The notes: generated by a model not told the origin, from the sequence alone. 45,561 nucleotides of DNA from Candidatus Ryanbacteria bacterium CG10_big_fil_rev_8_21_14_0_10_43_42 (GCA_002793915.1 PFEF01000006.1:161368-206928); one strand, 5' to 3'; shown: positions 23,995 to 32,775, counted from the first letter of the stretch. Numbers and translations are program-made.

Positions 23995-24990
23995 ATGATC
24001 ACATGTGAACGGGTGAGTGAGGTTAACGAGGCATTCAGAGAGTATTTAACATTATTTCAAACACCGGTGTGGCTGAAATTCATAAAAAATACTCAAGGAG
24101 CAGATCCCGTTATAATCGCTCTTATGCAGGACGGGTGCATTGCCGGATACTTTATAGGGTGTATGGTAAAAAAATTTGGCATACGTATTCTTGGAAGTCC
24201 TTTTCCGGGCTGGACAACCGGTTATATGGGATTTTGCCTATCAAATGCCATATCGCCGGAAAAAGCTCTATTTGCTGTTACGGATTATGCATTCCATAAA
24301 CTTGGGTGTATGCATATAGAGATTATGGACAAGGACATAAACCTCTCGCAATTTTACGCTATTTCCAAAAAGTATCCTTTATCTCACAGGATATTTGGGA
24401 CGTTTGAGATCGACCTTACTCAATCGCCGGATATTCTTCTTGGAAAAATGAATCAGAATCGCCGGCGCAACTTGAAAGCGGCTAAAAAAAACGGCATAAC
24501 CATAGAAGAAGCACCTATGGACACGAGTTTTGTCCGGGATTATCACGATAACCTTATAGCTGTTTTCAAAAAACAGCACAGCACCCCCACATACGATGAA
24601 AAGCGTGTTAAAGCCTTGATTGATACTCTAGGTAGTTTCGAATTACTTCTATTGCTTAGGATATATAATAGGGATAGGGTATGTATTGCAACCGGTATAT
24701 TTCCGGCATGGAATTCCATTGCATACTTTTGGGGTGGCGCCAGTATTCCCGCATATAATTATCTACGGCCAAATGAATCCATGCATTGGTACGCTATGAT
24801 GTACTGGAAGACGCACGGCATGCGAATTTATAATATGGGTGGTGGCGGTGAATATAAGAAAAAGTACGGAGGGACGACAATTGAAACACCGTGGGTAAGA
24901 ATTTCACGCTATAAACCCATATTGTTTCTTCGTACGTACGCGGAGAAGCTTCATAAATCGTTATTAAAAATACCATACATCGCCGCGTAA
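23995..24990 (+). CDS. FemAB-like / GNAT acyltransferase
   Basis: A 331-residue protein of the Acetyltransf_6 group (FemAB, BioF2-like, CelD-like). The MNQNRRRNLKAAKKNG stretch near residues 145-160 and FWGGAS with the C-terminal YNMGGGGEYKKKYGG are typical of this double-GNAT fold. Relatives move amino-acyl or acyl groups onto peptidoglycan precursors or exopolysaccharide. I start at 23995 because GGGGAG at 23982-23987 lies 7 bases before it; the upstream ATG at 23980 overlaps that site. Together with the deacetylase it forms a two-gene unit closed by its own terminator. Confidence 0.72.
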   Translation: MITCERVSEVNEAFREYLTLFQTPVWLKFIKNTQGADPVIIALMQDGCIAGYFIGCMVKKFGIRILGSPFPGWTTGYMGFCLSNAISPEKALFAVTDYAFHKLGCMHIEIMDKDINLSQFYAISKKYPLSHRIFGTFEIDLTQSPDILLGKMNQNRRRNLKAAKKNGITIEEAPMDTSFVRDYHDNLIAVFKKQHSTPTYDEKRVKALIDTLGSFELLLLLRIYNRDRVCIATGIFPAWNSIAYFWGGASIPAYNYLRPNESMHWYAMMYWKTHGMRIYNMGGGGEYKKKYGGTTIETPWVRISRYKPILFLRTYAEKLHKSLLKIPYIAA

Positions 24991-25016
24991 TTATTATGCG
25001 CGGTGATTTTTATTTT
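24979..25016 (+). terminator. Intrinsic terminator of the deacetylase-GNAT unit
   Basis: ATCGCCGCG (24979-24987) pairs with CGCGGTGAT (24999-25007) with one G-T pair; TTTTATTTTA follows. The stem begins just before the stop codon. Confidence 0.75.
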
Positions 25017-25041
25017 ACATATATAATGGAAATATACGACA

Positions 25042-25072
25042 ATAACCATATGGAAAACAATATGGTTATAAT
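25042..25072. promoter_or_regulatory. 10-bp inverted repeat over the -10 box of the pcm-mltG fusion
   Basis: ATAACCATAT (25042-25051) and ATATGGTTAT (25060-25069) are perfect reverse complements 8 bases apart. TATAAT at 25067-25072 overlaps the right arm and would start transcription about 13 bases before the ATG at 25092. This may be an operator; no cognate regulator is adjacent. Confidence 0.45.
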
Positions 25073-25091
25073 GTAGTATGTATATTATCCC

Positions 25092-26786
25092 ATGCAACTT
25101 GCCGATGATCTTATAGAAAAAGGTGTTTTAAAAACACCTCGTATTATCGATGCATTCCGTACCATAAAACGGCGGGATTTTATGCCGAATGATTTGCGTC
25201 CTCTTGCCGGTATAGATGAAGCTTTTCCCATAGGAAATGATCAAACCATCTCACAACCCTATACCGTAACTCTCATGCTTGAACTTTTAGACCCAAGACC
25301 CGGTGAAATTATCATGGATGTGGGGTACGGTTCCGGATGGCAAACAGCGCTTCTTGCTCATTGTGTGGGAAAGGAGGGGAAGGTACACGCTATTGAACGC
25401 ATAAAAAATCTTTGCATATTCGGCAAAAAAAATCTGGAAAATTATTCTTCTCATTGGGGAAAACAGACCGTACATCTGCACTGCAGAGATGCAAAAGACG
25501 GACTTCCTCTGGAGGCAAAACGATACGGCGGATTTGATAAAATCATCGCCGCCGCCGCCGCTCCTTCCGTTCCGCATAACTGGGAAAAACAACTCGCCGT
25601 TGGAGGAAAAATCGTCATGCCCATTGATCATTCTCTTTGGGTATTTACAAAAAAGAAAGACGGATCATTTAAAAAGGAGGAATATCCCGGATTTGCATTC
25701 GTTCCTCTCGTAACAGAAAAAACCATTCGCACATTACCTACGGGAAATATATTTTTAAACACAATCGCCGCTCTTCTTATGGCAGTGCTTGTCTTATTCG
25801 TGTATGGTATTTCTCCTCCCTCCGCCCCCTATCCGCAAGAAATTACCATCCCCGGTGGTTCTACCGCCCGTCAGGTTTCGCGCATACTGACAGAAAAGCA
25901 TATCGTGCGTTTCGAAAACGTATTCCTCTTGCATCTTTTCTTCCGGGGGGATTTGAGCCGTATTCAGGCGGGCGTGTATCTTTTCGAAAAACCACGGTCT
26001 TCATTGTCGGTTTCCCGTGTGCTGGTAAGTCCTCCGTTTCGGCGTATTTTAACCGTACGTGTCCCGGAAAGCTCCACACTGCGCGGTATTGCTCTTAGCT
26101 TGGAGGAAGCCGGTTTGTTTTCCCGGGAAGAATTTTGGCGCACGGCAGGCAGACCACCGGAAGATAACATGCTGGCGGATACCTATACTTCTCTTTCGCA
26201 TGTTTCCGATCTTGTAAAGCAGTTTTCCTTTTTGAACACAAAACCCCTGCAAGCAACTCTTGAAGGATATTTATTTCCCGATACGTACGATTTTTTTGAT
26301 GATGCCACACCACCGGAAATAACATTTAAAATGCTTCAAAATTTTGAAACACGTCTCCGCGAAGAAGGTTTATTTGAAGAGATAGAAGCACAAGGACGCA
26401 CGCTTCATGAGGTTCTTACGTTCGCATCTCTTCTTGAAAAAGAAGCCATTACCTATGAAGACAAACGCATTATTGCGGGAATCATTAACAACCGCTTACA
26501 GGCAAATATTCCGCTTCAGCTTGATGCATCCCTCATGTACGTTACCGGAAGAGGGAGCAGTCTTCTTACAAAAGACGATCTTGCCCTTAAATCTCCCTAT
26601 AATACCTATGTAATAAAAGGTCTTCCGGCAGGTCCCATAGCAAATCCGGGCATCGCCTCCATTAAAGCCGCTCTACACCCTGAAGAAACACCTTATTTTT
26701 ACTACCTTTCGGACAACAATCTTACCATACATTACAGTCGAACTTTTGAGGAACATAAACAAAAAAAAGCTTTATATATTCCCTGA
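25092..26786 (+). CDS. Fusion of protein-isoaspartate methyltransferase and MltG transglycosylase
   Basis: One 564-residue frame with two unrelated enzymes. Residues 1-212 are a PCMT-type methyltransferase that repairs isoaspartate in aged proteins using SAM: NDQTISQPYTV (49-59) and the SAM loop MDVGYGSGW (75-83) are clear. Residues 219-241 form a membrane helix. Residues 245-564 are the endolytic transglycosylase MltG (YceG), with GYLFPDTYDF and the catalytic Glu449 in ASLLEKEA. MltG cuts new glycan strands and sets their length. The predicted topology puts the methyltransferase inside and MltG outside. Both halves look intact. Ordinary MltG has only a short cytoplasmic tail, so the methyltransferase replaces that tail. 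mnmA follows 53 bases on. Confidence 0.87.
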   Translation: MQLADDLIEKGVLKTPRIIDAFRTIKRRDFMPNDLRPLAGIDEAFPIGNDQTISQPYTVTLMLELLDPRPGEIIMDVGYGSGWQTALLAHCVGKEGKVHAIERIKNLCIFGKKNLENYSSHWGKQTVHLHCRDAKDGLPLEAKRYGGFDKIIAAAAAPSVPHNWEKQLAVGGKIVMPIDHSLWVFTKKKDGSFKKEEYPGFAFVPLVTEKTIRTLPTGNIFLNTIAALLMAVLVLFVYGISPPSAPYPQEITIPGGSTARQVSRILTEKHIVRFENVFLLHLFFRGDLSRIQAGVYLFEKPRSSLSVSRVLVSPPFRRILTVRVPESSTLRGIALSLEEAGLFSREEFWRTAGRPPEDNMLADTYTSLSHVSDLVKQFSFLNTKPLQATLEGYLFPDTYDFFDDATPPEITFKMLQNFETRLREEGLFEEIEAQGRTLHEVLTFASLLEKEAITYEDKRIIAGIINNRLQANIPLQLDASLMYVTGRGSSLLTKDDLALKSPYNTYVIKGLPAGPIANPGIASIKAALHPEETPYFYYLSDNNLTIHYSRTFEEHKQKKALYIP

Positions 26787-26803
26787 TTCTCAAGTATCCC
26801 TCC

Positions 26804-26832
26804 TTGGAAATATATTTCTCACGTGATAGACT
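26804..26832 (+). promoter_or_regulatory. mnmA promoter, predicted leaderless
   Basis: TTGGAA (26804-26809), a 17-base spacer, TAGACT (26827-26832) with TG at 26824-26825. The gap to the ATG at 26840 is 7 bases. Confidence 0.6.
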
Positions 26833-26839
26833 GTCGACG

Positions 26840-27970
26840 ATGCATTATGGTAAAAAATCAAAAAAAGTATATGTAGCCATGAGCGGCGGCGTTGATTCTT
26901 CCGTAGCGGCTTTACTGCTTAAAAAGCAAGGATACGATGTCTACGGAGTATTCATGAAAGAATGGATACCACCCGATATAGTCTGTACATCCGCCGATGA
27001 TCGCATTATGGCATCCCGCGTAGCGGCTTTTTTAGGCATACCCTTTACCGTATGGGATTTTAGCGATGCGTATGAAAAAAAGGTGGCGCATTATATGCTT
27101 CTCGAATATAAAAAAGGACGCACGCCAAACCCTGATATTATGTGCAATAAAGAGATAAAATTTAAAATGTTTCTTAATCGCGCCCTTAAAGAAGGGGCGG
27201 ATTTCATAGCAACCGGACATTACATTAAAAAACGGAGAACAGAGGATAAAGAATTACAAAATTCCATCTATAGTCTTTTTGAAGCGGAGGATAAAAATAA
27301 AGATCAAACATATTTCCTCTGGACTCTTACGCAAAAAGAACTTATGCATAGTCTTTTTCCTATTGGGGAATACACGAAAAACACCGTACGCGCACTGGCG
27401 AAAAAAGCAAAATTGCCTTCATGGGACAAAAAAGATTCCCAAGGCGTATGTTTTGTAGGACAATTTGATTTCGCGGAATTTTTACGCATGCGTATACCGC
27501 AAAAACAAGGAGATGTGTTAAATGAAACCGGAAATATTATTGGCACGCATGACGGTACTGCGTTTTATACCATCGGTCAAAGACATGGTTTTAATATTTC
27601 AGTCGAAGAAGGAGGCATGGATAAAAAACCATTATATGTTTCGACAAAAGATATGAAACGCAACACCATAACCGTCGTTGAAAACCATAATTCATTGCTT
27701 GCAAAAAAAGAACTTACCGTATCCAATATAAACTGGATAACGGAAAAGCATCCCAAACTTCCGCTTTCATGTCTTGCGCGTATTCGCTACCGGCAACCCT
27801 TGCAGGACGCAACTCTACAAGTATTACATAAAGATAATACGGGGCAGAAAATTGAAAGCTATTATGTAACATTTAAAAAACCGCAAAAAGCCGTAACTCC
27901 CGGTCAATCAATCGTATTCTACGCAAACGGAGGAGAGATGATTGGTGGCGGTATTATTGCCGGCCTGTAA
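26840..27970 (+). CDS. mnmA: tRNA-specific 2-thiouridylase
   Basis: Adds sulfur to uridine 34 of the Lys, Glu and Gln tRNAs; the tRNA-Lys (TTT) at 42420 is a likely substrate. The ATP PP-loop is AMSGGVDSS (residues 13-21). The two catalytic cysteines are Cys102 in DIMCNKEIKF and Cys204 in SQGVCFVG. The 376 residues match the family. The start at 26840 is set by the promoter; an in-frame TTG at 26804 is part of the -35 box. Sulfur may come from the cysteine desulfurase at 16041. Confidence 0.93.
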   Translation: MHYGKKSKKVYVAMSGGVDSSVAALLLKKQGYDVYGVFMKEWIPPDIVCTSADDRIMASRVAAFLGIPFTVWDFSDAYEKKVAHYMLLEYKKGRTPNPDIMCNKEIKFKMFLNRALKEGADFIATGHYIKKRRTEDKELQNSIYSLFEAEDKNKDQTYFLWTLTQKELMHSLFPIGEYTKNTVRALAKKAKLPSWDKKDSQGVCFVGQFDFAEFLRMRIPQKQGDVLNETGNIIGTHDGTAFYTIGQRHGFNISVEEGGMDKKPLYVSTKDMKRNTITVVENHNSLLAKKELTVSNINWITEKHPKLPLSCLARIRYRQPLQDATLQVLHKDNTGQKIESYYVTFKKPQKAVTPGQSIVFYANGGEMIGGGIIAGL

Positions 27971-27974
27971 ACAC

Positions 27975-28003
27975 TTTATACTTAAAACATTATACCGTAT
28001 ACT
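27975..28003 (+). promoter_or_regulatory. alaS promoter, predicted leaderless
   Basis: TTTATA (27975-27980), a 17-base spacer, TATACT (27998-28003), then 6 bases to the ATG at 28010. The -35 is imperfect. Confidence 0.55.
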
Positions 28004-28009
28004 GTTTTT

Positions 28010-29800
28010 ATGACTTCCGATGAAATTCGAAAACGGTTCTTGGACTTTTTTGAGAAACGAGGACACACTATTGTGCCGTCGGCGCCTTTAGTGCCGGAAA
28101 ATGATCCTTCCGTTCTTTTTAATACCGCCGGTATGCAACCACTCGTGCCATACCTTATGGGATTACCGCATCCTACCGGCAGTAGAAGAATTGCCAATAC
28201 GCAAAAATGTATCCGTACCGTTGATATTGAAGAAGTGGGTGATAATACCCATCTTACATTTTTTGAGATGCTCGGTAATTGGTCGCTAGGGGATTATTTT
28301 AAAAAAGAAGCGATTGAATGGAGTTATGAATTTCTGACATCCAAAGATGACGGCCTGGCACTTGATCCAAAACGTCTCTATGTAACCGTTTTTGAGGGAA
28401 ACGAGACAGCACCCGCAGACACAGAAGCATATGCTATATGGGAAAATATTTTTGAACGAGAAAATCTTGACCCCAAAAAAAGAATATTTTATATGGACGC
28501 AAAATCAAATTGGTGGAGTCCGGGAGAACAAGGCCCGTGTGGTCCGGATAGTGAAATGTTCTATGATCTTACAGGAAATCTTACCGGGGGTCTTTCCAAA
28601 AAAGAATTTATTGCCGCTGATGCAAAGCAAGAATTAGTGGAGATATGGAATGACGTATTTATGGAGTATGAAAAAAAGGATGGCGCTATCGTTGGCAAAT
28701 TAAAAAATAAAAATGTTGATACCGGATCCGGATTTGAGCGCGTTGTTGCTGTGGTACAGAAAAAACACCATGTGTACGATACTGATCTGTTTCTACCCGT
28801 CATTACGCACATAAAAAACCATGCTCTTCATTCCGATACGACACATGAACGTATTATCGCAGACCACATGCGAGCAAGCGTTTTTATCATGGGAGACGGA
28901 GTTGCGCCCTCAAATACCGACAGAGGATACATCTTAAGACGGCTTTTGCGGCGCAGTATTCGCCGTGCCGACATACTGGGCATACCTCCATATACTCTTT
29001 CTTCCCTTATTCCGGTAATTCTACAAAAATATAATGATGCATATCCTGCCTTGAAGATGAAAGAACACGACATAGAAAAGGGAGTGCGGGAAGAAGAAAC
29101 AAAATTTAGGCAGACATTGGAAAGAGGCCTGAAGGAATTTGAAAAATATAAAAAGCATACCATATCGGGATCGGACGCATTCACCTTGTTTTCCACGTAT
29201 GGATTTCCCCTGGAACTTATTGAGGAAATAGCAAAGGAAAAAGAAATTACGGTTGATAAAAAAGGATTTTATGAAGAAATGAAACATCATCAGCATATCT
29301 CCCGTACAAGTTCAACCGGTAAATTTAAGGGAGGACTTGCCAATATGAATGAGAAAACAACCATGCTTCATACGGCAACTCATCTTATGCTTGCGGCACT
29401 CCGCGCCTACTTAGGGCCGGACGTTCATCAGGCAGGATCAAATATCAATGAAGAACGCGCACGATTTGATTTTACATATCCGAAAAAGGTAGAACGCGAT
29501 ATTCTTGATAAGGTGGAAGACTACGTTAATTCCGCCATACAAAAAAAATGTCCCATGACAACAAAAATAGTTCCGAAAGAAGAAGCTCGGCAAACCGGTG
29601 TCGAAGGAAGTTTTTGGGAAAAATATCCTGACGATGTAACGGTATACAGCATCATATGTAGCGACGACACCGTATACTCCAAAGAGTTATGCGGCGGCCC
29701 TCATGTAAAAAACACCGGAGACATTATTGGTGTGTTCAAAATTAAAAAGGAAGAAGCATCATCCGCCGGAATACGCAGAATTCGCGCTGTGTTAGAATAA
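28010..29800 (+). CDS. alaS: Alanyl-tRNA synthetase, short form
   Basis: Charges tRNA-Ala. The class II catalytic core (1 to about 240) has the RKRFLDFFEKRGH start, NTAGMQP and GNWSLGDYFK. The tRNA-recognition region follows, then the editing domain with HTATH (His454, His458) and CGGPH (Cys561, His565), which removes mischarged serine and glycine. The protein ends about 30 residues after that. The DHHA1/C-Ala domain that brings typical enzymes to about 870 residues is missing, a form known from reduced genomes. The frame is open and ends cleanly, so this is not a recent truncation. Confidence 0.95.
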   Translation: MTSDEIRKRFLDFFEKRGHTIVPSAPLVPENDPSVLFNTAGMQPLVPYLMGLPHPTGSRRIANTQKCIRTVDIEEVGDNTHLTFFEMLGNWSLGDYFKKEAIEWSYEFLTSKDDGLALDPKRLYVTVFEGNETAPADTEAYAIWENIFERENLDPKKRIFYMDAKSNWWSPGEQGPCGPDSEMFYDLTGNLTGGLSKKEFIAADAKQELVEIWNDVFMEYEKKDGAIVGKLKNKNVDTGSGFERVVAVVQKKHHVYDTDLFLPVITHIKNHALHSDTTHERIIADHMRASVFIMGDGVAPSNTDRGYILRRLLRRSIRRADILGIPPYTLSSLIPVILQKYNDAYPALKMKEHDIEKGVREEETKFRQTLERGLKEFEKYKKHTISGSDAFTLFSTYGFPLELIEEIAKEKEITVDKKGFYEEMKHHQHISRTSSTGKFKGGLANMNEKTTMLHTATHLMLAALRAYLGPDVHQAGSNINEERARFDFTYPKKVERDILDKVEDYVNSAIQKKCPMTTKIVPKEEARQTGVEGSFWEKYPDDVTVYSIICSDDTVYSKELCGGPHVKNTGDIIGVFKIKKEEASSAGIRRIRAVLE

Positions 29801-29826
29801 AATTCACACGATACATACTATAAATA

Positions 29827-29855
29827 TTGGAGAGGCAAAGGCGACATGATATACT
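29827..29855 (+). promoter_or_regulatory. Promoter of the actin-like ATPase gene, predicted leaderless
   Basis: TTGGAG (29827-29832), a 17-base spacer, TATACT (29850-29855) with TG at 29847-29848. Six bases separate it from the ATG at 29862. Confidence 0.65.
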
Positions 29856-29861
29856 AAAAAC

Positions 29862-31037
29862 ATGTTTTCTTTAGGGAAAAAAGAAATTATGGGACTTGCC
29901 GTTGATATTGGAACATCGTCCATTACCGCGGTCGTGTTTACTGCGCCGAATTGTCTTCCGACATCAAAGCCCTGCATAAAAAATGTATATCGTGCGTCCC
30001 TTGATATGCCCCGAAAACCGCGAGCAGAAACATTGGAGCGCCAGATCACAACGCAATTACGGGACCTTCTTAAAACAATTCGGGCATCTTTGAAAAAAAA
30101 TCCTGACTTTGCGTACGTTGGTCTTTCCGCTCCCTTTTATATTTCCCGTCTTATAACACTCACATCAACGCGACCCAAGGCGTCGGCTCCTATTACAAAA
30201 GAAGAGATTCTCACTCTTATTAAAAAAGGGGAGAAATCCTTCACAGAGGAATACATATCCCCAAAAGAAAACCTTAAATTACATTTGTTCGGAAGTACCC
30301 TTTTAAAAACAATAATCAATGGCTATCGAATACCCGAAATAGTCGGTGCCACGGGAAAAACCCTTACATTATTTGTACGATACGAAACGACGGCAAAAAA
30401 ATATATTAATGAACTATATGATCTTTTTGCGCCTCTTGTTTCGGAGAAAAAATTACATATAACATCTCTTCCTACCGCATGTTTTTATGCCATAGGATCC
30501 GCTATTCCTTTCAAGGAAGGATTGGTGCATGTGGATATCGGGGGTGAAATATCTGAAATATCAATCATTTACGATGACGTTCTTGAAAAAATTATTACAA
30601 TTCCTCTTGGAAATGCTTCATTAGCACGGAAAGTAAGCGAATATTTTAATGTTTCATTCAAAGAAGGGGAGTCTCTTTTACGGCAATTTTCTAAAGAAGT
30701 TCTTGATTCCAAAAAAAGCGAAAACATAGCCGCTATAACTAATCATCATGTACGCGAATGGTGCGTGGCACTTTCCGCGGCCCTGACAACGTATGCAAAG
30801 GAAAATGATATTCCTTCAAATATCGTTCTTTCCGGCGGTGGCGCATTTTTAAAAGCGTATAGACAATCTTTTTCGTCTGAACTGTTACATAAAACGCATA
30901 CATCTGAAACACCTCATATTACCATTGCCGATCCAAAACTTTTTCAAAATGAGTTCAGTGCAATGAGCACACTTACCGGTCCGCGTGATTTTGGCGTAAC
31001 TTGTCTTGCGTTGCTTTGTTCACGAAATATTTTATAA
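29862..31037 (+). CDS. FtsA/PilM-like actin-family ATPase
   Basis: A 391-residue protein with the actin-fold phosphate loops: GLAVDIGTSSI (from residue 11), VHVDIGGEISEISI (about 224-237) and the adenosine-binding VLSGGGAFL (about 325-333). This set is shared by FtsA (division) and PilM (type IV pilus inner ring). Its C-terminus shows no clear FtsA membrane-binding amphipathic helix. The next gene, 22 bases on, codes for a bitopic membrane protein with a long cytoplasmic tail, which recalls PilM-PilN pairing more than FtsA. The exact role is not determined. Confidence 0.75.
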   Translation: MFSLGKKEIMGLAVDIGTSSITAVVFTAPNCLPTSKPCIKNVYRASLDMPRKPRAETLERQITTQLRDLLKTIRASLKKNPDFAYVGLSAPFYISRLITLTSTRPKASAPITKEEILTLIKKGEKSFTEEYISPKENLKLHLFGSTLLKTIINGYRIPEIVGATGKTLTLFVRYETTAKKYINELYDLFAPLVSEKKLHITSLPTACFYAIGSAIPFKEGLVHVDIGGEISEISIIYDDVLEKIITIPLGNASLARKVSEYFNVSFKEGESLLRQFSKEVLDSKKSENIAAITNHHVREWCVALSAALTTYAKENDIPSNIVLSGGGAFLKAYRQSFSSELLHKTHTSETPHITIADPKLFQNEFSAMSTLTGPRDFGVTCLALLCSRNIL

Positions 31038-31059
31038 CATAGAGATATGATTAACAGAT

Positions 31060-32571
31060 ATGTTTATGGGTGATGTATTTAAAAACCATCCCGGGGAAGG
31101 CACATATCCGGAAGGAACACCTTCCGCCATTCCGCGCGATCCCTCTTCGGGGCGTTTTATTGTGGCCGATATTTTACCACCTCGCAAGCCGGACGTACGC
31201 CTTACCGCCATGCCGGAACAAATAAAAAAAAGGGCCGTAAAAAAACCCTCTGCTAAAAAATCATCTGCTAAAAAAGTCTCTGCGGAAACGCCTTCCGAAA
31301 AAAATCCCTTTTTATCTTCTACAAAAAAGGAATCTCTTGATATGTGGTTTCAGAAACGTAAAAAATCATTCGATGTTCCCGCACCGCCTCCTTCCGACCA
31401 AACTGTATTCCGACAGACACCTTCCTCATGGAAACGCGTACTTGGCATTGTTTTTATCCTTACTGCTCTTACCGGTGGTGGCATCTACGCATTTGGCCAA
31501 ACATTTGCCAAAATGCACATAACACTGGGACTTAAATCAGAAACGCATGTCGTGCAAAAAGAAATCATTATCGCAACTGATGGCCGGGAAGGAAGCATCT
31601 CCGGTGAAGTAATAACCATATCTCATCCAAAACAAGAATCATTTCCCGCTACCGGACATGATACCGTTGAAACAAAAGCTCACGGCACCATAACGATTTA
31701 TAATGCATTTAGTTCGCAAGAACAGGTTCTTGTGGCAAATACGCGCTTCGAAGCTCCCGATGGAAAAATTTATCGTATTCAAAAACCCATAACAGTTCCC
31801 GGAGCCGGTATTAAAGATGGAAAAATTGTTCCTAATTCCATCGATGTAACGGTATACGCCGATACAAGCGGGGAAGAATATAACAAAGATTCCGCCGATT
31901 TCACCATACCGGGATTTAAAGGATCTCCTCGCTTTGAAGGATTTTATGCTCGCACCAAAACATCTCTTACCGGCGGATTCATCGGGGAAACCAATATTAT
32001 TACGGAAAAAGATCGGGATGCCGCCGAGGAGCTTTTAAAAAATATGGCGCGAGAAGAGGCGTATAACAACCTAAAAGAGGCTGTTCCTGAAGAGTTTATA
32101 CTGCTTGATGACGCATATGAAATCCTTACCGAAGAAAACACATTCTCTCCCGAAGCCGGAGACCCGGCGGAACAGTTTACCGGATCAGTTGTCATGGAAG
32201 GACGAGCCCTTATTTTTCGAACGGAAGATCTTGGTGCCTATTTAGCAAATGCATTAGGTCTACCGTCCGATCGTGTTCATCTCGCCAACACCGACGATAT
32301 TTCCTTATCGGTAGTGAGACGAAGTCTTGATGCCGGAACATTGGTATTGGAAGTTACAGGCCCCGTTCAATTTCTTTGGAATTTTTCGGAGGATGCTCTT
32401 GTAACTGATGTTCTTGGCGCGCCTTCGCCTGATGTATTGCATGATATTTTTGCAACCTACGCCGCTATCGATCATGCCGAAGTTCGCTTTTCGCCAAAGT
32501 GGGTTCGATTAATACCGCCGGACAGGAAAAATATTGTTCTAACAAAGGAAATTACGGATACACAGCTATAA
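31060..32571 (+). CDS. Bitopic 'baseplate J'-like membrane protein
   Basis: A 503-residue protein with a basic, low-complexity cytoplasmic tail (residues 1-124, with repeated Ser-Ala-Lys-Lys units at about 60-75), one membrane helix (about 126-147) and a large outer region (150-503). The outer part holds beta-rich segments (GTITIYNAFSSQEQ, VANTRFEAPDGKIYRI) that resemble the baseplate J/gp47-like proteins often annotated in CPR genomes, here without other phage genes. Pairing with an actin-like ATPase suggests a trans-envelope assembly: ATPase inside, the tail as contact, the outer domain in the periplasm or at the surface. Function unknown. Confidence 0.65.
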   Translation: MFMGDVFKNHPGEGTYPEGTPSAIPRDPSSGRFIVADILPPRKPDVRLTAMPEQIKKRAVKKPSAKKSSAKKVSAETPSEKNPFLSSTKKESLDMWFQKRKKSFDVPAPPPSDQTVFRQTPSSWKRVLGIVFILTALTGGGIYAFGQTFAKMHITLGLKSETHVVQKEIIIATDGREGSISGEVITISHPKQESFPATGHDTVETKAHGTITIYNAFSSQEQVLVANTRFEAPDGKIYRIQKPITVPGAGIKDGKIVPNSIDVTVYADTSGEEYNKDSADFTIPGFKGSPRFEGFYARTKTSLTGGFIGETNIITEKDRDAAEELLKNMAREEAYNNLKEAVPEEFILLDDAYEILTEENTFSPEAGDPAEQFTGSVVMEGRALIFRTEDLGAYLANALGLPSDRVHLANTDDISLSVVRRSLDAGTLVLEVTGPVQFLWNFSEDALVTDVLGAPSPDVLHDIFATYAAIDHAEVRFSPKWVRLIPPDRKNIVLTKEITDTQL

Positions 32572-32594
32572 CACCTGTTTTCTCCCATAAATCC

Positions 32595-32623
32595 TTGACT
32601 TTGCATATCCTGTACGGTATGAT
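32595..32623 (+). promoter_or_regulatory. Promoter of the infA-led ribosomal operon
   Basis: TTGACT (32595-32600), a 17-base spacer, TATGAT (32618-32623). The predicted start near 32630 gives an unusually long leader of about 170 bases before infA, unlike the leaderless genes. Confidence 0.7.
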
Positions 32624-32678
32624 TCTTCTACAAAGTATGCTTCTTAAAAACCCTGTATTTAGCTAAAAGGGGTACAAG

Positions 32679-32726
32679 ATGGCTCTGGAGTTTGCTAAAA
32701 AACCACTTTTTAGGGAATTTCCTTAG
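32679..32726 (+). CDS. Candidate 15-residue leader peptide ahead of infA
   Basis: An ATG at 32679 with AAAAGGGG (32665-32672) 6 bases upstream opens a 15-codon frame ([15 protein letters not shown]) that ends at TAG 32724-32726. It lies inside the infA leader and is followed by repeated TTAGGGAA units and a terminator-like hairpin. The Shine-Dalgarno sequence is better than that of any ribosomal gene behind it. It may be a regulatory uORF. So short a frame can also arise by chance. Confidence 0.4.
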   Translation: MALEFAKKPLFREFP

Positions 32727-32775
32727 GGAAATACTCTTAAAAAAGACATCCCTGTTTTTGAAGACATTCTCCATA

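Noticed and set aside
22884-25091. tRNA-Trp as an integration site of a mobile island
   Set aside because: No integrase is present, and no repeat of the tRNA 3' end is found at the far side of the deacetylase-GNAT unit, so only simple insertion is suggested.
25700-25860. Frameshift or missed stop joining two separate genes (pcm and mltG)
   Set aside because: The frame is continuous, the join falls at a natural domain boundary before the membrane helix, and no separate promoter or ribosome binding site is visible there.
31060-32571. Prophage remnant, because of the baseplate-J-like domain
   Set aside because: No capsid, tail, terminase or integrase gene is near; the protein has a membrane helix and pairs with an actin-like ATPase.
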